64,000 nt of DNA from Candidatus Defluviilinea proxima (GCA_016721115.1 JADKIW010000001.1:1937501-2001500), one strand, 5' to 3'; shown: positions 1 to 7,570, counted from the stretch's first letter. Made by a program: numbers and translations. Notes: generated by a model from the letters alone, not told the origin.

Positions 1-826
1 TTTCCATGGAAACGGTTACTCGTGGGGTTGAAACAATGCCGGTATTCAGGCCTATATCGAGGGCTGTGCCATCCAGTAGGGAAATGTTCGTATTCATAAT
101 TCCCTTGACGATGCGTGCCGCGATCTTTTCGGCGTCTTGACCGATCACCCCGGGGAGCGGGATGAGAAAAGTGCTATCTCCATAACGTCCGACGCCATCA
201 TAGGGTCTGCTCTTTTCACGGATGGCCTGTGCGATCAACACCAATACATCTTTGCTGATCTCTACACCGTGTTTCTCAGAAATGTTCTTGAGGTTGTTGA
301 TTTCCAAAGCGATCAGGCTTAAGGGAGCTTGTCCACGACGGGCGCGCTCGAGTTCACCGCGTGAGAGTGTGAGAAACGCAGTCTCGTTCAATGTCCGTGT
401 GAGGGGATCGAACATGGCTGTTTTTTCGAGAGTGTTCTTTGCACTGACGAGATTATCCCCCAACCCCAACATCCTTTGACCGATATGAATGCGCGATTTT
501 AGCTCAAGCGGTACGATGGGTTTGTGTAGATAGTCGTCTGCCCCGGCGCGTGGCATGGTCACATCTGTATCTTGTACTTTTGAAGCAATAAGCAGGATGT
601 AAATATAGTAGGGAGGCTGTGCATCACGAATGCGCTTAATGAATTGCTTTTCGTCCATATCCGTCGTATTGCGGTCTGCAATCACAAAGCGGACATCACC
701 CTCTTGCAGGGTTTGCATCGCGATGTCGCTGTTTCTGGCGGTGATGACTTCGTGTCCGTGATGTTCCACCACCTGCTGAATGACAGTACGTTCCATTTCA
801 TCGTTGCTGAGGACGAGTATCTTCAT
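1..826 (-). CDS. Response regulator with degenerate GGDEF domain (partial)
   Basis: The reading frame starts at ATG 824-826 and runs off the left edge, so the C-terminus is missing. Residues 1-120 form a receiver domain: the likely phospho-acceptor Asp is in VIADRNT and the conserved Lys is in ADDYLHKP. It is followed by a GGDEF-type fold that begins at about FDPLTRTLNE. The signature, normally RYGGDEF, reads RYGDSTF, and the substrate-binding region reads LEINNLKNISEKHG rather than the usual D-x-D-x-FK form. The family makes cyclic di-GMP, but with these substitutions a catalytic role is doubtful and a c-di-GMP-independent or binding role is more likely (inference). It is chromosomal flank, just upstream of the tRNA and divergent from it. 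Confidence 0.8.
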   Translation of the reverse strand, partial: MKILVLSNDEMERTVIQQVVEHHGHEVITARNSDIAMQTLQEGDVRFVIADRNTTDMDEKQFIKRIRDAQPPYYIYILLIASKVQDTDVTMPRAGADDYLHKPIVPLELKSRIHIGQRMLGLGDNLVSAKNTLEKTAMFDPLTRTLNETAFLTLSRGELERARRGQAPLSLIALEINNLKNISEKHGVEISKDVLVLIAQAIREKSRPYDGVGRYGDSTFLIPLPGVIGQDAEKIAARIVKGIMNTNISLLDGTALDIGLNTGIVSTPRVTVSME

Positions 827-881
827 ACAGATTCAGTCTCCAGCATTGATTATATCGCAGACCCTTTTGGATAATACCGTG

Positions 882-910
882 TTGACAAACATATTGTCCC
901 ATAGTAATAT
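882..910 (+). promoter_or_regulatory. Strong sigma70-like promoter of the tRNA
   Basis: A consensus -35 box TTGACA (882-887) is followed after 17 bp by TAATAT (905-910). Transcription would start near 917, about 12 bp before the mature tRNA 5' end. An imperfect inverted copy of this promoter lies at 1109-1163. Confidence 0.75.
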
Positions 911-928
911 TTGCCCCGCTTTGACCAT

Positions 929-1000
929 GCCGAGGTAGCTCAGTGGTAGAGCAGGGGACTCATAAGCCCTTGGTCGGGAGTCCAAATCTCCCCCTCGGCA
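929..1000 (+). tRNA. tRNA with CAT anticodon (Met, or Ile2)
   Basis: The cloverleaf can be drawn by hand. The acceptor stem is GCCGAGG (929-935) with CCTCGGC (993-999) and discriminator A1000. The D arm is GCTC...GAGC, the anticodon loop is CTCATAA (CAT at 961-963), and the T arm is GGGAG/CTCCC with loop TCCAAAT. The closing pair of the anticodon stem is an A-G mismatch (A958 with G966). The CAT anticodon fits elongator Met, but a lysidine-modified tRNA-Ile2 cannot be excluded by eye. CCA is not encoded. Its 3' part is the integration site of two nested elements; copies of that part lie at 5618-5683 and 32334-32379. Confidence 0.85.
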
Positions 1001-1001
1001 C
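936..1001 (+). repeat. attL: 66-bp direct repeat inside the tRNA
   Basis: These 66 bases are identical to 5618-5683. They cover the tRNA from the D arm to one base past the discriminator. At this end the tRNA is intact, as expected where an element inserts into the 3' part of a tRNA gene and restores it. The sub-segment 958-1001 also matches 32334-32377. Confidence 0.9.
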
Positions 1002-1057
1002 TACTGCAATATGGGAAACTTTCCCGCGAAAACCCCAAAATATGGTGGTTTTACATT

Positions 1058-1085
1058 GGACTAAACGGATTTTTCTGTTTAGTCC
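1058..1085 (+). terminator. Hairpin downstream of the tRNA
   Basis: A 9-bp perfect stem (GGACTAAAC 1058-1066 with GTTTAGTCC 1077-1085) is followed by TTTGGTTTAAT. It probably ends the tRNA transcript in the present arrangement, replacing the terminator that now sits at 32380-32405. Confidence 0.5.
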
Positions 1086-1273
1086 TTTGGTTTAATTATA
1101 ACGCTAATCTACCTCGGCATGGTCAAAGCGCCGCAAATATTACTATGAGACAAACTGTTTGTCATAGATTAAGGGACATAACTACTCTTCAGTTATTGAG
1201 TAGATACGCCAAACAGAAGAAGGAAGATTTACAGATGAGTTATAAATCCCCGGTAGATAATGAGTAACAAGAA

Positions 1274-1297
1274 AACTCCCCAATAAAAAGGGGAGTT
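1274..1297 (-). terminator. Hairpin terminator of the nuclease gene
   Basis: The stem AACTCCCC (1274-1281) with GGGGAGTT (1290-1297) lies just past the stop of the leftward nuclease gene and is flanked by A/T runs on both sides, so it could work in both directions. Confidence 0.65.
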
Positions 1298-1302
1298 ATT
1301 AT

Positions 1303-1932
1303 TTATGGTTTAACAATACAACAGATAGAAAATTGATGCCCCATTATATTTTGTATCCCGGTATTACCTCTTTCAAATTCTCTAGGAGATGGAAAGTTGT
1401 AATCTTCTGCACAGTAGATAAAGAATATTAGTGTATCAAATATAGTTTGCTTACCATATTTAAATACATCTTCTGATATTTCCGCTTCTACTTTTTTTGC
1501 TTGGTGGTTGTTATTAGCAAACTTTATCTCTAAATACAGTTTATGCTGCAAGCTGTAAAAATCTATACGTGTAGAAGTTAATGCCCCGATGTTTTTCTGT
1601 TGGGGGTCTTCATACTGTAAATCGGGCATCATACTAACAGCCAAGCAATACACTAAATCCTGTACCTGATACTCATCTATTATTTTTGCATAGGACGAGT
1701 TCTGTCTATGGTTAGCAAAATAGCCCTTTACTGATAAGAACCAATCACTACTAAGAGCCTTAATCAATTTCTCAACAGCATTAGTTTCCTGCTGGATTTG
1801 CTGAGTTACTACCTGTGGAGAAACCTTATCTCTTGAAATAATGATTAGGTTTGAATCAAGGGCCAGTTGCTGTATTTTATGAAGTTCTGAAATTATCCGT
1901 CTAACTTCTATGGTTTCAGGATTATTCTTCAT
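1303..1932 (-). CDS. PD-(D/E)XK nuclease-like protein
   Basis: This 209-aa protein has the pattern of a restriction-endonuclease-like fold in its C-terminal half. After a helical N-terminal region comes VQDLVYCLAVSMMPDLQYED, then RIDFY, and about ten residues later YLEIKFANN, which gives the D...(D/E)xK arrangement (Asp of RIDF, Glu and Lys of LEIK). The segment ISEDVFKYG...TLIFFIYCAED also fits a group of small stand-alone PD-(D/E)XK proteins often found in defence neighbourhoods. Its start lies 11 bp inside the end of the DUF5343 gene, so the two are probably translated together. Nuclease activity is inferred from the motif only. Confidence 0.65.
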   Translation of the reverse strand: MKNNPETIEVRRIISELHKIQQLALDSNLIIISRDKVSPQVVTQQIQQETNAVEKLIKALSSDWFLSVKGYFANHRQNSSYAKIIDEYQVQDLVYCLAVSMMPDLQYEDPQQKNIGALTSTRIDFYSLQHKLYLEIKFANNNHQAKKVEAEISEDVFKYGKQTIFDTLIFFIYCAEDYNFPSPREFERGNTGIQNIMGHQFSICCIVKP

Positions 1933-2557
1933 CTGGTTGTTGAGGTGGTGTCATGAATTTCTTGATACTTGAAAAAATCTTGTCATACTGTTCTTCTGAT
2001 GCATCGTTGGGGATTACTATCTGAATATTCATAGTAATAGGGATAGGTGAATAACTTCCTCCCTGATGTCTTACAACAGGAGTATATCCCTTTTTACCAG
2101 CATCAGTAGGCTCGGAACTAGAAGAATTATCAGAAAAATCTGCTAACGAGCAAAGCTTCTTAAACGTACCATAGATTTTTGTAAGTACTGCTTCATCTGC
2201 CCCACTATGCTGTCTGAAATAGCCCTCTAAGTCACCTTTACTCAATTCATTTGCTTTGGGATAAGCTTTGAACAAATCTGGATAGGCACTTCTTACCCCT
2301 TTAGCTAGAACTTTCTTGGATAATTTGTCATTTTGATACTCACTATAAAGTGGAAGTGGAGTACCAACACTGTCTATAAACTCCATAGTTCTGAGAATGT
2401 CTAGAACAGCGGAATATTGTGCATTACTCAGATTCCAACTCTTTTGTACATAGGTTATTGTGAGTTTGTCGGGACGACCTGTACTCGCTACTTTTCCAAG
2501 AATGTCATCAATATGACTCACCGCATATACATACTTGAATCCATTTTTTTCTGGCAT
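1922..2557 (-). CDS. DUF5343 family protein
   Basis: This 211-aa protein matches what I know of DUF5343: an N-terminal winged-helix-like segment (GRPDKLTITYVQKSWNLSN...LDILRTMEFID), then an SKKVLAKGVRSAYPDLF block and KLCSLADF. A low-complexity linker follows, and a C-terminal strand-rich part (ITMNIQIVIPND...YDKIFSSIKKF). A clear Shine-Dalgarno AGGAGGT (2562-2568) sits 4 bp upstream of the ATG. It is the first gene of a two-gene unit with the overlapping nuclease gene. DUF5343 has no settled function; the pairing suggests that it recognises or regulates something for the nuclease (inference). Confidence 0.7.
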   Translation of the reverse strand: MPEKNGFKYVYAVSHIDDILGKVASTGRPDKLTITYVQKSWNLSNAQYSAVLDILRTMEFIDSVGTPLPLYSEYQNDKLSKKVLAKGVRSAYPDLFKAYPKANELSKGDLEGYFRQHSGADEAVLTKIYGTFKKLCSLADFSDNSSSSEPTDAGKKGYTPVVRHQGGSYSPIPITMNIQIVIPNDASEEQYDKIFSSIKKFMTPPQQPDEE

Positions 2558-3215
2558 TTTTACCTCCTAGGTTCTATGTTGTTAAGTAATATACTCCAAT
2601 CTAAAATTAAGGTCTATAGATAGCCTGTTCTATTTATGAGGCATAGAATAGCCTTAAATGCCTCCCAGAAGCCCTAGATTGATTTACCCATATCCCGGTA
2701 CCCATTTACTATTTACGTTGAAATTCTTGGAAAAGATAGCAGATTTAGTAAGTGCTTTTCTGGGACTCTCCTAGGCAGCAGAAAAACATGATTATTGATC
2801 CTTACATTGGATTTGAAGTGCTTTTTATGGGTATTGGACTGATTGATTTTTGGCAAATAAGCCTATCCATGTTTGTATAGTACAAAATCTCAAGGGCTGA
2901 AACTATATTGAATATATCAATGGTTCACCGATAAAAATTCTACTGAAGCCTCAAATGTCCGAGAGTACTTGATTTTTATTGAGGAACACAATGAGTTATT
3001 AGTAAGATTCTTCATCAAGTGTCCAATTATCGGTAACCGAAAAACGAATCTCAAAATTCTTTTTATTTTCATCCATTCTCTTGACAAGATTTTTCTACAC
3101 ATTGTTCTATAGACTCTGAGGATGAGACTTCATCCGAGGAGGCTAACTTACTTGTTTCAACTTAGGGACAGTCTCCGATGATTTTTCTAAGGAGACTGTC
3201 CCAGAAGCTGGATTC
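2558..3215. other. Non-coding stretch with a strong hairpin
   Basis: I see no convincing gene in these 658 AT-rich bases. The only clear structure is a perfect 12-bp stem at 3165-3176 and 3191-3202 (GGGACAGTCTCC and its complement) with a 14-base loop, just past the stop of the leftward gene at 3216. It lacks a T-run, so it may be a processed or Rho-dependent 3' end rather than a classic terminator. Confidence 0.5.
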
Positions 3216-3995
3216 TTAAGGATTAAGATTGTTATTCCTAAATAAAGTAGCCTCATATTCTTCTAATGCTTCTTGAAAAGAAGTGTTTTCATTTATAGAC
3301 GAAGGAGAAACTTTAGTTTCGACTTTGTCTGGAGGAACTGAGGAAGGTGTACTTCCTTCCGAAGATTCCGACGGGTTAAAAGTTTCAAGAGTCTCCTTAG
3401 TATCAATAGTATTGTCATAATCTACAATAGATTTCTCAGGAATCTTTTTTAGATTATCAGTATTCTCTGATAGATTACTGGCTATTCTATTTTGGTTTCC
3501 TTCCTTTTGATATTTTGGTTTCCTTCCTCCTTTTTTACCTCTAGCCTTTTTGGGCTTGCTAATCCTAGACAAGAAACTTTCAATATTATTTTGACTAGCA
3601 TACACTACAAAACTATCATAATAGCTGGGAAGTTTTTTTCTCTTATCTACTTCTTCCTTCCTGTAGCTTTCAGCCCATGCGTGAAAATCATCTTCCTCTT
3701 TTTGTAGTTTTTCGGTTACAGTTCTGTTATGACTTCTATTCACTAAGTCAGGAGTGCTATCTATTACGTACTCCTCACTTACTAATAATTCTATCCTTGA
3801 ATTTATCTTGCCTTTTTTTGCTACCAATTCTTGCATGAAAGTTTCTATAGAAGCATCACAGATTCTGTCGTTACCTAAACTACAGAATCTTTCTATCTTG
3901 GCATAAACCACAGCCAAAAAATAATCTTGATATTTCCATGCAAGATAATCAGAAACCAAAGTAAAACCATTTTTCTTCTTGTCTTCATTGCTCAT
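3216..3995 (-). CDS. Putative winged-helix replication or regulatory protein
   Basis: The 259-aa product is not a family I can name with certainty. The first 95 residues (FTLVSDYLAWKYQDYFLAVV...IETFMQELVAKKGKINSRIELLVSEEYV) read like a winged-helix domain of the type found in phage and plasmid replisome organisers. The middle is highly basic (KKARGKKGGRKPK) and the C-terminal third is Ser/Thr/Pro/Glu-rich and probably disordered. A GGAGGA ribosome-binding site precedes the ATG. In a small integrative element between an integrase and a cargo pair, a role in replication or excision control is the natural guess. A DnaD-like protein or a plain transcription regulator are alternatives. Confidence 0.5.
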   Translation of the reverse strand: MSNEDKKKNGFTLVSDYLAWKYQDYFLAVVYAKIERFCSLGNDRICDASIETFMQELVAKKGKINSRIELLVSEEYVIDSTPDLVNRSHNRTVTEKLQKEEDDFHAWAESYRKEEVDKRKKLPSYYDSFVVYASQNNIESFLSRISKPKKARGKKGGRKPKYQKEGNQNRIASNLSENTDNLKKIPEKSIVDYDNTIDTKETLETFNPSESSEGSTPSSVPPDKVETKVSPSSINENTSFQEALEEYEATLFRNNNLNP

Positions 3996-4128
3996 TTTCT
4001 AATTCCTCCTTTTTGAAATTTACTAATGCCAAAAATATTTGCTTACTCTTCTTTACATTCTTGCAAAAAGTATCTTCTGAGTTTTTCCCGATTATTTTCC
4101 CACTAACATTCCTATATTTTGTATCCAT
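3985..4128 (-). CDS. Small 47-aa ORF coupled to the winged-helix gene
   Basis: A short frame starts at ATG 4126-4128 with a GGAAG motif about 7 bp upstream, and ends with a TGA that overlaps the ATG region of the next gene (11-bp overlap, 3985-3995). The product starts MDTKYRNVSGKIIG, is Lys-rich and has no recognised domain. Placement and ribosome-binding site suggest a real leader or translationally coupled protein, but the length gives little statistical support. Confidence 0.4.
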   Translation of the reverse strand: MDTKYRNVSGKIIGKNSEDTFCKNVKKSKQIFLALVNFKKEELENEQ

Positions 4129-4564
4129 AGGTTAACTTCCTTTCTTTTTATAGATTCGAATAAGATAATTCTCCTTGCCACTTGTTGATTATTTCCTGCT
4201 GGATTTTTCTAGTTAAATATTTGCGGTAAATTTTCTCCTTTCCTGCCGTATTAAAGGCAAAATCCCCGTGTGGGGGGATTGATGTTTTTTCTACACAAAA
4301 TAATTGTATAAAATTTCCATAATCTCTGAGTATAAAAATAAAAATCCCCAAAGGTAGGAAAAATATTTACAGAAATTTCCTGTAGAAATTATTTAGGGCA
4401 CTTGACTGACTCATAAAGAGTCTTGCCCATTTGATTACTAGTGTAGCACCAATCGATTCGAAATTCAATCCCCTATAGGTAAGAGTTGCATTGGAGTCTC
4501 TATGAAGTGATTGTCAAAGTCATGGTCGAGTCCGTGGGGTACACAGCACCCATGAAATAATAAA
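4129..4564. other. Intergenic region without a clear gene
   Basis: This AT-rich 436-bp stretch separates the integrase terminator from the small ORF. A TTG-started frame at 4148-4351 has no ribosome-binding site or recognisable product. Upstream promoters of the leftward genes probably lie here, but I cannot pick a convincing one. Confidence 0.4.
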
Positions 4565-4599
4565 CATCCCCCTTAATTTTGATAAAGCAATGGGGGATG
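4565..4599 (-). terminator. Intrinsic terminator of the integrase gene
   Basis: The stem CATCCCCC (4565-4572) with GGGGGATG (4592-4599), read leftward, is followed by TTTATTATTT. It lies 7 bp beyond the integrase stop codon. Confidence 0.75.
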
Positions 4600-4605
4600 G
4601 TCATT

Positions 4606-5535
4606 CTAAATGTTATCTACCGGACTCGCTCTTTGATGTGCTTCTCGAATATCTTGATTTGTTTGTTTTAGGTACCTTCTAAGTACTTGAAGATCGGCGT
4701 GTCCCATTAGCTCTTGAAGTGAATATACATTCATGCCAGTTCTTAAACAGGTTAATGCAAACCATCTTCTAAAAGCATGTAGTTGAGGCGTTTTTACTTT
4801 TGCTTGCTTTGACCTTCGCTTCATAATCATTTTCAACCCCCAATAGGTAAGACGCTCTCCATCATCTCTAATCCATAGGTTGTTAGATGAGTCGCTCCTA
4901 AGTTTCATGTACGCTCTCAATGCTTTTCTGGTTTTAGAACCTAAATATACTTGCCTGTCTTTTTTACCTTTGCCTAGTTTTATTATTACTTCTCCTGTAA
5001 TTAGATTTATATCTTCTAAAGAGATAGATGTTACTTCACTAGCTCTAACACCTGTATCAAGTAGGAAAAGCATTAAAGCCTTGTCTCTCTTGCCTGTAAT
5101 ATTATCTTTGCATGAATCAATCATCTTGTAGACATCATCTATGTTAGCAGGTTCTAAGAGTTCAATATTTACTTTGGGCGGTTTTACTTTTTTGATTGGA
5201 TTCTTCCAGTCATCTGGCTCTACTTCGTTCTCCCACCATCTTAGGAATGTTTTGATTGTTCGATAAACAGCATGGATACCTCCTGAGTTATGACCTTTGT
5301 TTTCAAGGTCTAATAGAAACTCTCTAAGTAGTGTAGGAGTTATTTGAGTTATTTGTTTTACTGCTTGAGTGTCACAATAATCTGTGAAGTACTTGAGTTT
5401 CTTGCGGTAAAACTCAAGTGTTCCTTTGCTCATGTTTTGGGCTTTTCTGTCAATCAAAAAAGCATCTGCCCATATAAGTAGGTAATCATCCTGTAGATAG
5501 GCAATAGTCCCTTGTTTTACAGCGGATTCGTTCAT
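4606..5535 (-). CDS. Tyrosine-family integrase
   Basis: This is a complete 309-aa XerC/D-type site-specific recombinase. The N-terminal SAM-like core-binding domain covers about residues 18-115 and the catalytic domain about 130-300. All catalytic residues are visible: Arg164 (TGVRASE), Lys in GKGKKDR (about 189-192), His253 and Arg256 (HAFRRW), His279 (GHADLQ) and the nucleophile Tyr288 (RRYLKQ). An AGGAG ribosome-binding site precedes the start. The gene begins 83 bp from the central att copy and reads away from it, as usual for an integrase next to its site. It most likely moves the 936-5683 element and might also act on the second island, which has no complete integrase. Its core-binding domain closely resembles the protein at 5744-6271. 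Confidence 0.92.
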   Translation of the reverse strand: MNESAVKQGTIAYLQDDYLLIWADAFLIDRKAQNMSKGTLEFYRKKLKYFTDYCDTQAVKQITQITPTLLREFLLDLENKGHNSGGIHAVYRTIKTFLRWWENEVEPDDWKNPIKKVKPPKVNIELLEPANIDDVYKMIDSCKDNITGKRDKALMLFLLDTGVRASEVTSISLEDINLITGEVIIKLGKGKKDRQVYLGSKTRKALRAYMKLRSDSSNNLWIRDDGERLTYWGLKMIMKRRSKQAKVKTPQLHAFRRWFALTCLRTGMNVYSLQELMGHADLQVLRRYLKQTNQDIREAHQRASPVDNI

Positions 5536-5617
5536 TCTAGCTCTCCTGTAGAATCCACCATATTTAGATTTTTTGAGGTCTCACAGGAGAAGTTTCCTAT
5601 ATCTGCTGGTTAGTGCC

Positions 5618-5683
5618 TAGCTCAGTGGTAGAGCAGGGGACTCATAAGCCCTTGGTCGGGAGTCCAAATCTCCCCCTCGGCAC
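5618..5683 (+). repeat. Central att copy (tRNA 3' fragment)
   Basis: Identical over 66 bp to 936-1001, but the bases before it (TAGTGCC) do not restore the tRNA acceptor stem, so this is not a functional tRNA. It is the right end of the first element and the left end of the second island. Two divergent integrase-type genes (starts at 5535 and 5744) flank it. The part 5640-5685 recurs at 32334-32379. Confidence 0.9.
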
Positions 5684-5743
5684 ACTGTTTCCTAGTGAAA
5701 CACTCTTCTTATATATGGTGGTCTCTAGACGATGGAGGTCACC

Positions 5744-6271
5744 ATGTATGCTTTAAAATCACAAGACCAGGGGCTTATCACACTTTCCCAGCAAGATTAT
5801 TTGCCCATTCTGGTCGAATCTTTCCTGATCGACCGCAGGTCGCAAGGGCTGTCTCCCAATACCATTGAATTCTATACCAAGAAGTTACAGTACTTTCAAA
5901 AGTATTGTGAGAGACAAGCACTGACGCAGATATCGCAACTCACTTCGGATTTTATTCGCATGTATCTGCTTGAGCTTTCTGAAGCACATAATCCTGGTGG
6001 TGTGCATGCCTGCTTTCGTCCTTTGCGGACCTTGTTGTATTGGATCGAGGAGGAAGAGATTATGCCTGCCGGCTGGAAGAACCCGATCCGCAGGGTCAAA
6101 GCCCCAAAATGGGCAGCAGTGGGACAGATTCCGAAACTGCGCAGGAAAGCGGCAAGGTATTCCAAACAGGAACACTTGCAGGAAGATCAAGCCGACTATG
6201 AGATGCTTCGCAAACGCATGGAAGCCGAACTAGCTCCACACATGGAAGGCGCTGATAGGAATCTGTCGTGA
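5744..6271 (+). CDS. Integrase core-binding-domain protein without catalytic domain
   Basis: ATG 5744 is preferred over 5732 because GGAGGT (5734-5739) sits 4 bp before it. The 175-aa product contains the N-terminal SAM-like DNA-binding domain of a tyrosine recombinase, from DYLPILVESFLIDRRSQ to WKNPIRRVKAPK, closely similar to residues 18-120 of the complete integrase at 4606-5535. It then ends with a basic helical tail (RRKAARYSKQEH...RKRMEAELAPHM) and has no Arg-His-Arg-Tyr domain. The stop overlaps the GTG of the next gene, which points to a maintained operon rather than debris. It may bind att or origin DNA as an accessory or decoy factor (inference). Confidence 0.7.
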   Translation: MYALKSQDQGLITLSQQDYLPILVESFLIDRRSQGLSPNTIEFYTKKLQYFQKYCERQALTQISQLTSDFIRMYLLELSEAHNPGGVHACFRPLRTLLYWIEEEEIMPAGWKNPIRRVKAPKWAAVGQIPKLRRKAARYSKQEHLQEDQADYEMLRKRMEAELAPHMEGADRNLS

Positions 6272-7095
6272 ACACTAAAAATATTGCTTCCGTCGTCAAC
6301 AAACTGAATGTAATACAGAGTGAGATCCAAACTCCTTCGGCTTTGTCGCAAACAGGAGCCTGCTTTCCTACCTGTCCTGAATGCAATGGAATCGGATACA
6401 TCCGTTTCGATGTACCGGTGGGACATCCGAAGTTTGGCAAAGTGGAGAACTGTCCCAATGCCCAAGCAAGTACCCATGAGAAATCCATGCAAGACGGAGA
6501 GCTCGATCCACGGGTCGGGTTGACGCCTGACGAAGTGCGCAATCTGACTTGGAATCTGGTGAAGAGTGGAGTCAATCAGGCGGATCAAGCGTGCGTAATT
6601 ACGAAACGCGCGTACATGTCCGGGCAAGGAATGGTCTTTATGTATGGTGGGTATGGGCAGGGAAAAAGTTTGTTACTCAAGATTGCAGTAGCGGCTGCCT
6701 TGAACGAAGGGAAGCGTGCGGCATACGCGAATCTAGCCGGCGTCTTGGATGATATACGTACTGCTTATGACGAGCGAGAAAATAAGATGACCGAACTCGT
6801 GCGGCGTATGGAGTGGTGGGCCTCCCTGGATGTGTTGGCAATCGATGAGTTGGACAAGGTTGGGCAGACCGAATGGGCACGGGAACGCATCTTCCAGTTG
6901 TTGGATGCCAGATACCAGCGTGCCGTCCGGCAGGAGGCGTTGACCGTGATTGCTGCCAACTACCAAAGTACGGATGAACTCTCTGGCTACTTGAAAAGCC
7001 GGATTGAAGATAACCGTTTTGTGGCAAATGGATACGTGATCCATCTCAAAGGATCAGATGGACGCAAGAGCATGCCGAAGAACTGGAAATATTAA
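6268..7095 (+). CDS. DnaC/IstB-like AAA+ ATPase
   Basis: A 275-aa AAA+ protein starting at GTG 6268, overlapping the preceding stop by 4 bp. Residues 36-70 include a CPECNGIGYI...ENCPNA segment that looks like a degenerate zinc-binding site. Walker A is GGYGQGKS (about 127-134), Walker B is LDVLAIDELDK (about 188-198), and VIAANY looks like sensor 1. The layout matches helicase loaders (DnaC) and IstB-type proteins of phages and integrative elements. A role in loading a replicative helicase at the element's origin, or in transposition, is likely; coupling to an integrase-derived DNA-binding protein is notable. No transposase is adjacent, which makes IstB less likely. Confidence 0.75.
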   Translation: MNTKNIASVVNKLNVIQSEIQTPSALSQTGACFPTCPECNGIGYIRFDVPVGHPKFGKVENCPNAQASTHEKSMQDGELDPRVGLTPDEVRNLTWNLVKSGVNQADQACVITKRAYMSGQGMVFMYGGYGQGKSLLLKIAVAAALNEGKRAAYANLAGVLDDIRTAYDERENKMTELVRRMEWWASLDVLAIDELDKVGQTEWARERIFQLLDARYQRAVRQEALTVIAANYQSTDELSGYLKSRIEDNRFVANGYVIHLKGSDGRKSMPKNWKY

Positions 7096-7157
7096 GCGAC
7101 ACGTGCCGACCTCCCTTGCTTACACCTCTATATCATGGTTCCCCGAAAAGGAGAATC

Positions 7158-7565
7158 ATGTCCCGTACACCGCAATACGAAAAACTACTTGCTGAACTCA
7201 AGGCTGGTAAATTACCGATCATTGAACGCAAAATTCTGGATGCACTCTACCAGGCTCCAAATGGTTTGACCCGCAGAGAATTGGTTCGCATCGTGTTTGG
7301 TCAGGAAGCGCATACCAATTTGGGGAATGATACGAAAGACCGCAAGATTCGCAAGGCAATCGAAAGCCTGCGAAACCGGGGTATTCCGATAGTCTCAAAT
7401 TCTGGGAAAGCCGGCTACAAACTGGACACTAATCCAGAAAATATTGCGTGCATCGTTCGGGAGCTAAAGAGCCGGATTAATCACTTACAGCAAAGAGTGG
7501 ATGCAATATCGTCTTACTACGAGTTATTCGTTCGGGTGCCGGATGCAAACAGGATGGACGGATAA
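7158..7565 (+). CDS. Winged-helix DNA-binding protein
   Basis: ATG 7158 (MSRTPQYEK) is preferred over the longer frame from 7116 because AAGGAG lies 6 bp upstream. The 135-aa product has a winged-helix segment: KILDALYQAPNGLTRRELVRIVFG...KDRKIRKAIESLRNRGIPIVSNSGKAGYKL. The ending GIPIVS...GYKL is typical of the wing in HTH_11-like repressors. A coiled region (VRELKSRINHLQQRVDAISSYYE) closes the protein and may dimerise it. It sits between the DnaC-like gene and the broken replication-relaxation gene, so it is probably the regulator of this module. Confidence 0.65.
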   Translation: MSRTPQYEKLLAELKAGKLPIIERKILDALYQAPNGLTRRELVRIVFGQEAHTNLGNDTKDRKIRKAIESLRNRGIPIVSNSGKAGYKLDTNPENIACIVRELKSRINHLQQRVDAISSYYELFVRVPDANRMDG

Positions 7566-7570
7566 ATTTT

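Larger units (their letters stand above)
884..1163. repeat. 55-bp inverted repeat flanking the tRNA
   Basis: Bases 884-938 (promoter, leader and first 10 bases of the tRNA) recur in inverted orientation at 1109-1163 with about 50 of 55 positions matching. The arms enclose the whole tRNA plus about 110 bp of element DNA. The inverted copy includes a weakened version of the -35 box and the reversed tRNA 5' end. It may mark a rearrangement at the element's left end; its function is unknown. Confidence 0.75.
936..5683. mobile_element. 4.7-kb integrative element in the tRNA gene
   Basis: The element lies between perfect 66-bp tRNA-derived repeats (936-1001 and 5618-5683). The tRNA is complete at the left end and 5'-truncated at the right. 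All cargo genes read leftward: integrase, winged-helix protein with a small coupled ORF, DUF5343 protein and PD-(D/E)XK nuclease. Base composition is clearly more AT-rich than the chromosome to the right, which supports transfer. It has no conjugation or structural phage genes, so it must depend on another element for spread. Confidence 0.85.

Noticed and set aside
2917..3102. 61-aa leftward ORF
   Set aside because: No ribosome-binding site, no domain, isolated within a non-coding stretch.
4148..4351. 67-aa leftward ORF
   Set aside because: It uses a TTG start without a ribosome-binding site, and the composition is that of AT-rich intergenic DNA.
5611..5683. A second tRNA with CAT anticodon
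   Set aside because: The 3' half is identical to the first tRNA, but the preceding bases TAGTGCC cannot pair with CCTCGGC. It is an att fragment.
6096..7044. Long leftward frames opposite the DnaC-like gene
   Set aside because: They are antisense to a clear AAA+ gene with Walker motifs, and their products are low-complexity.
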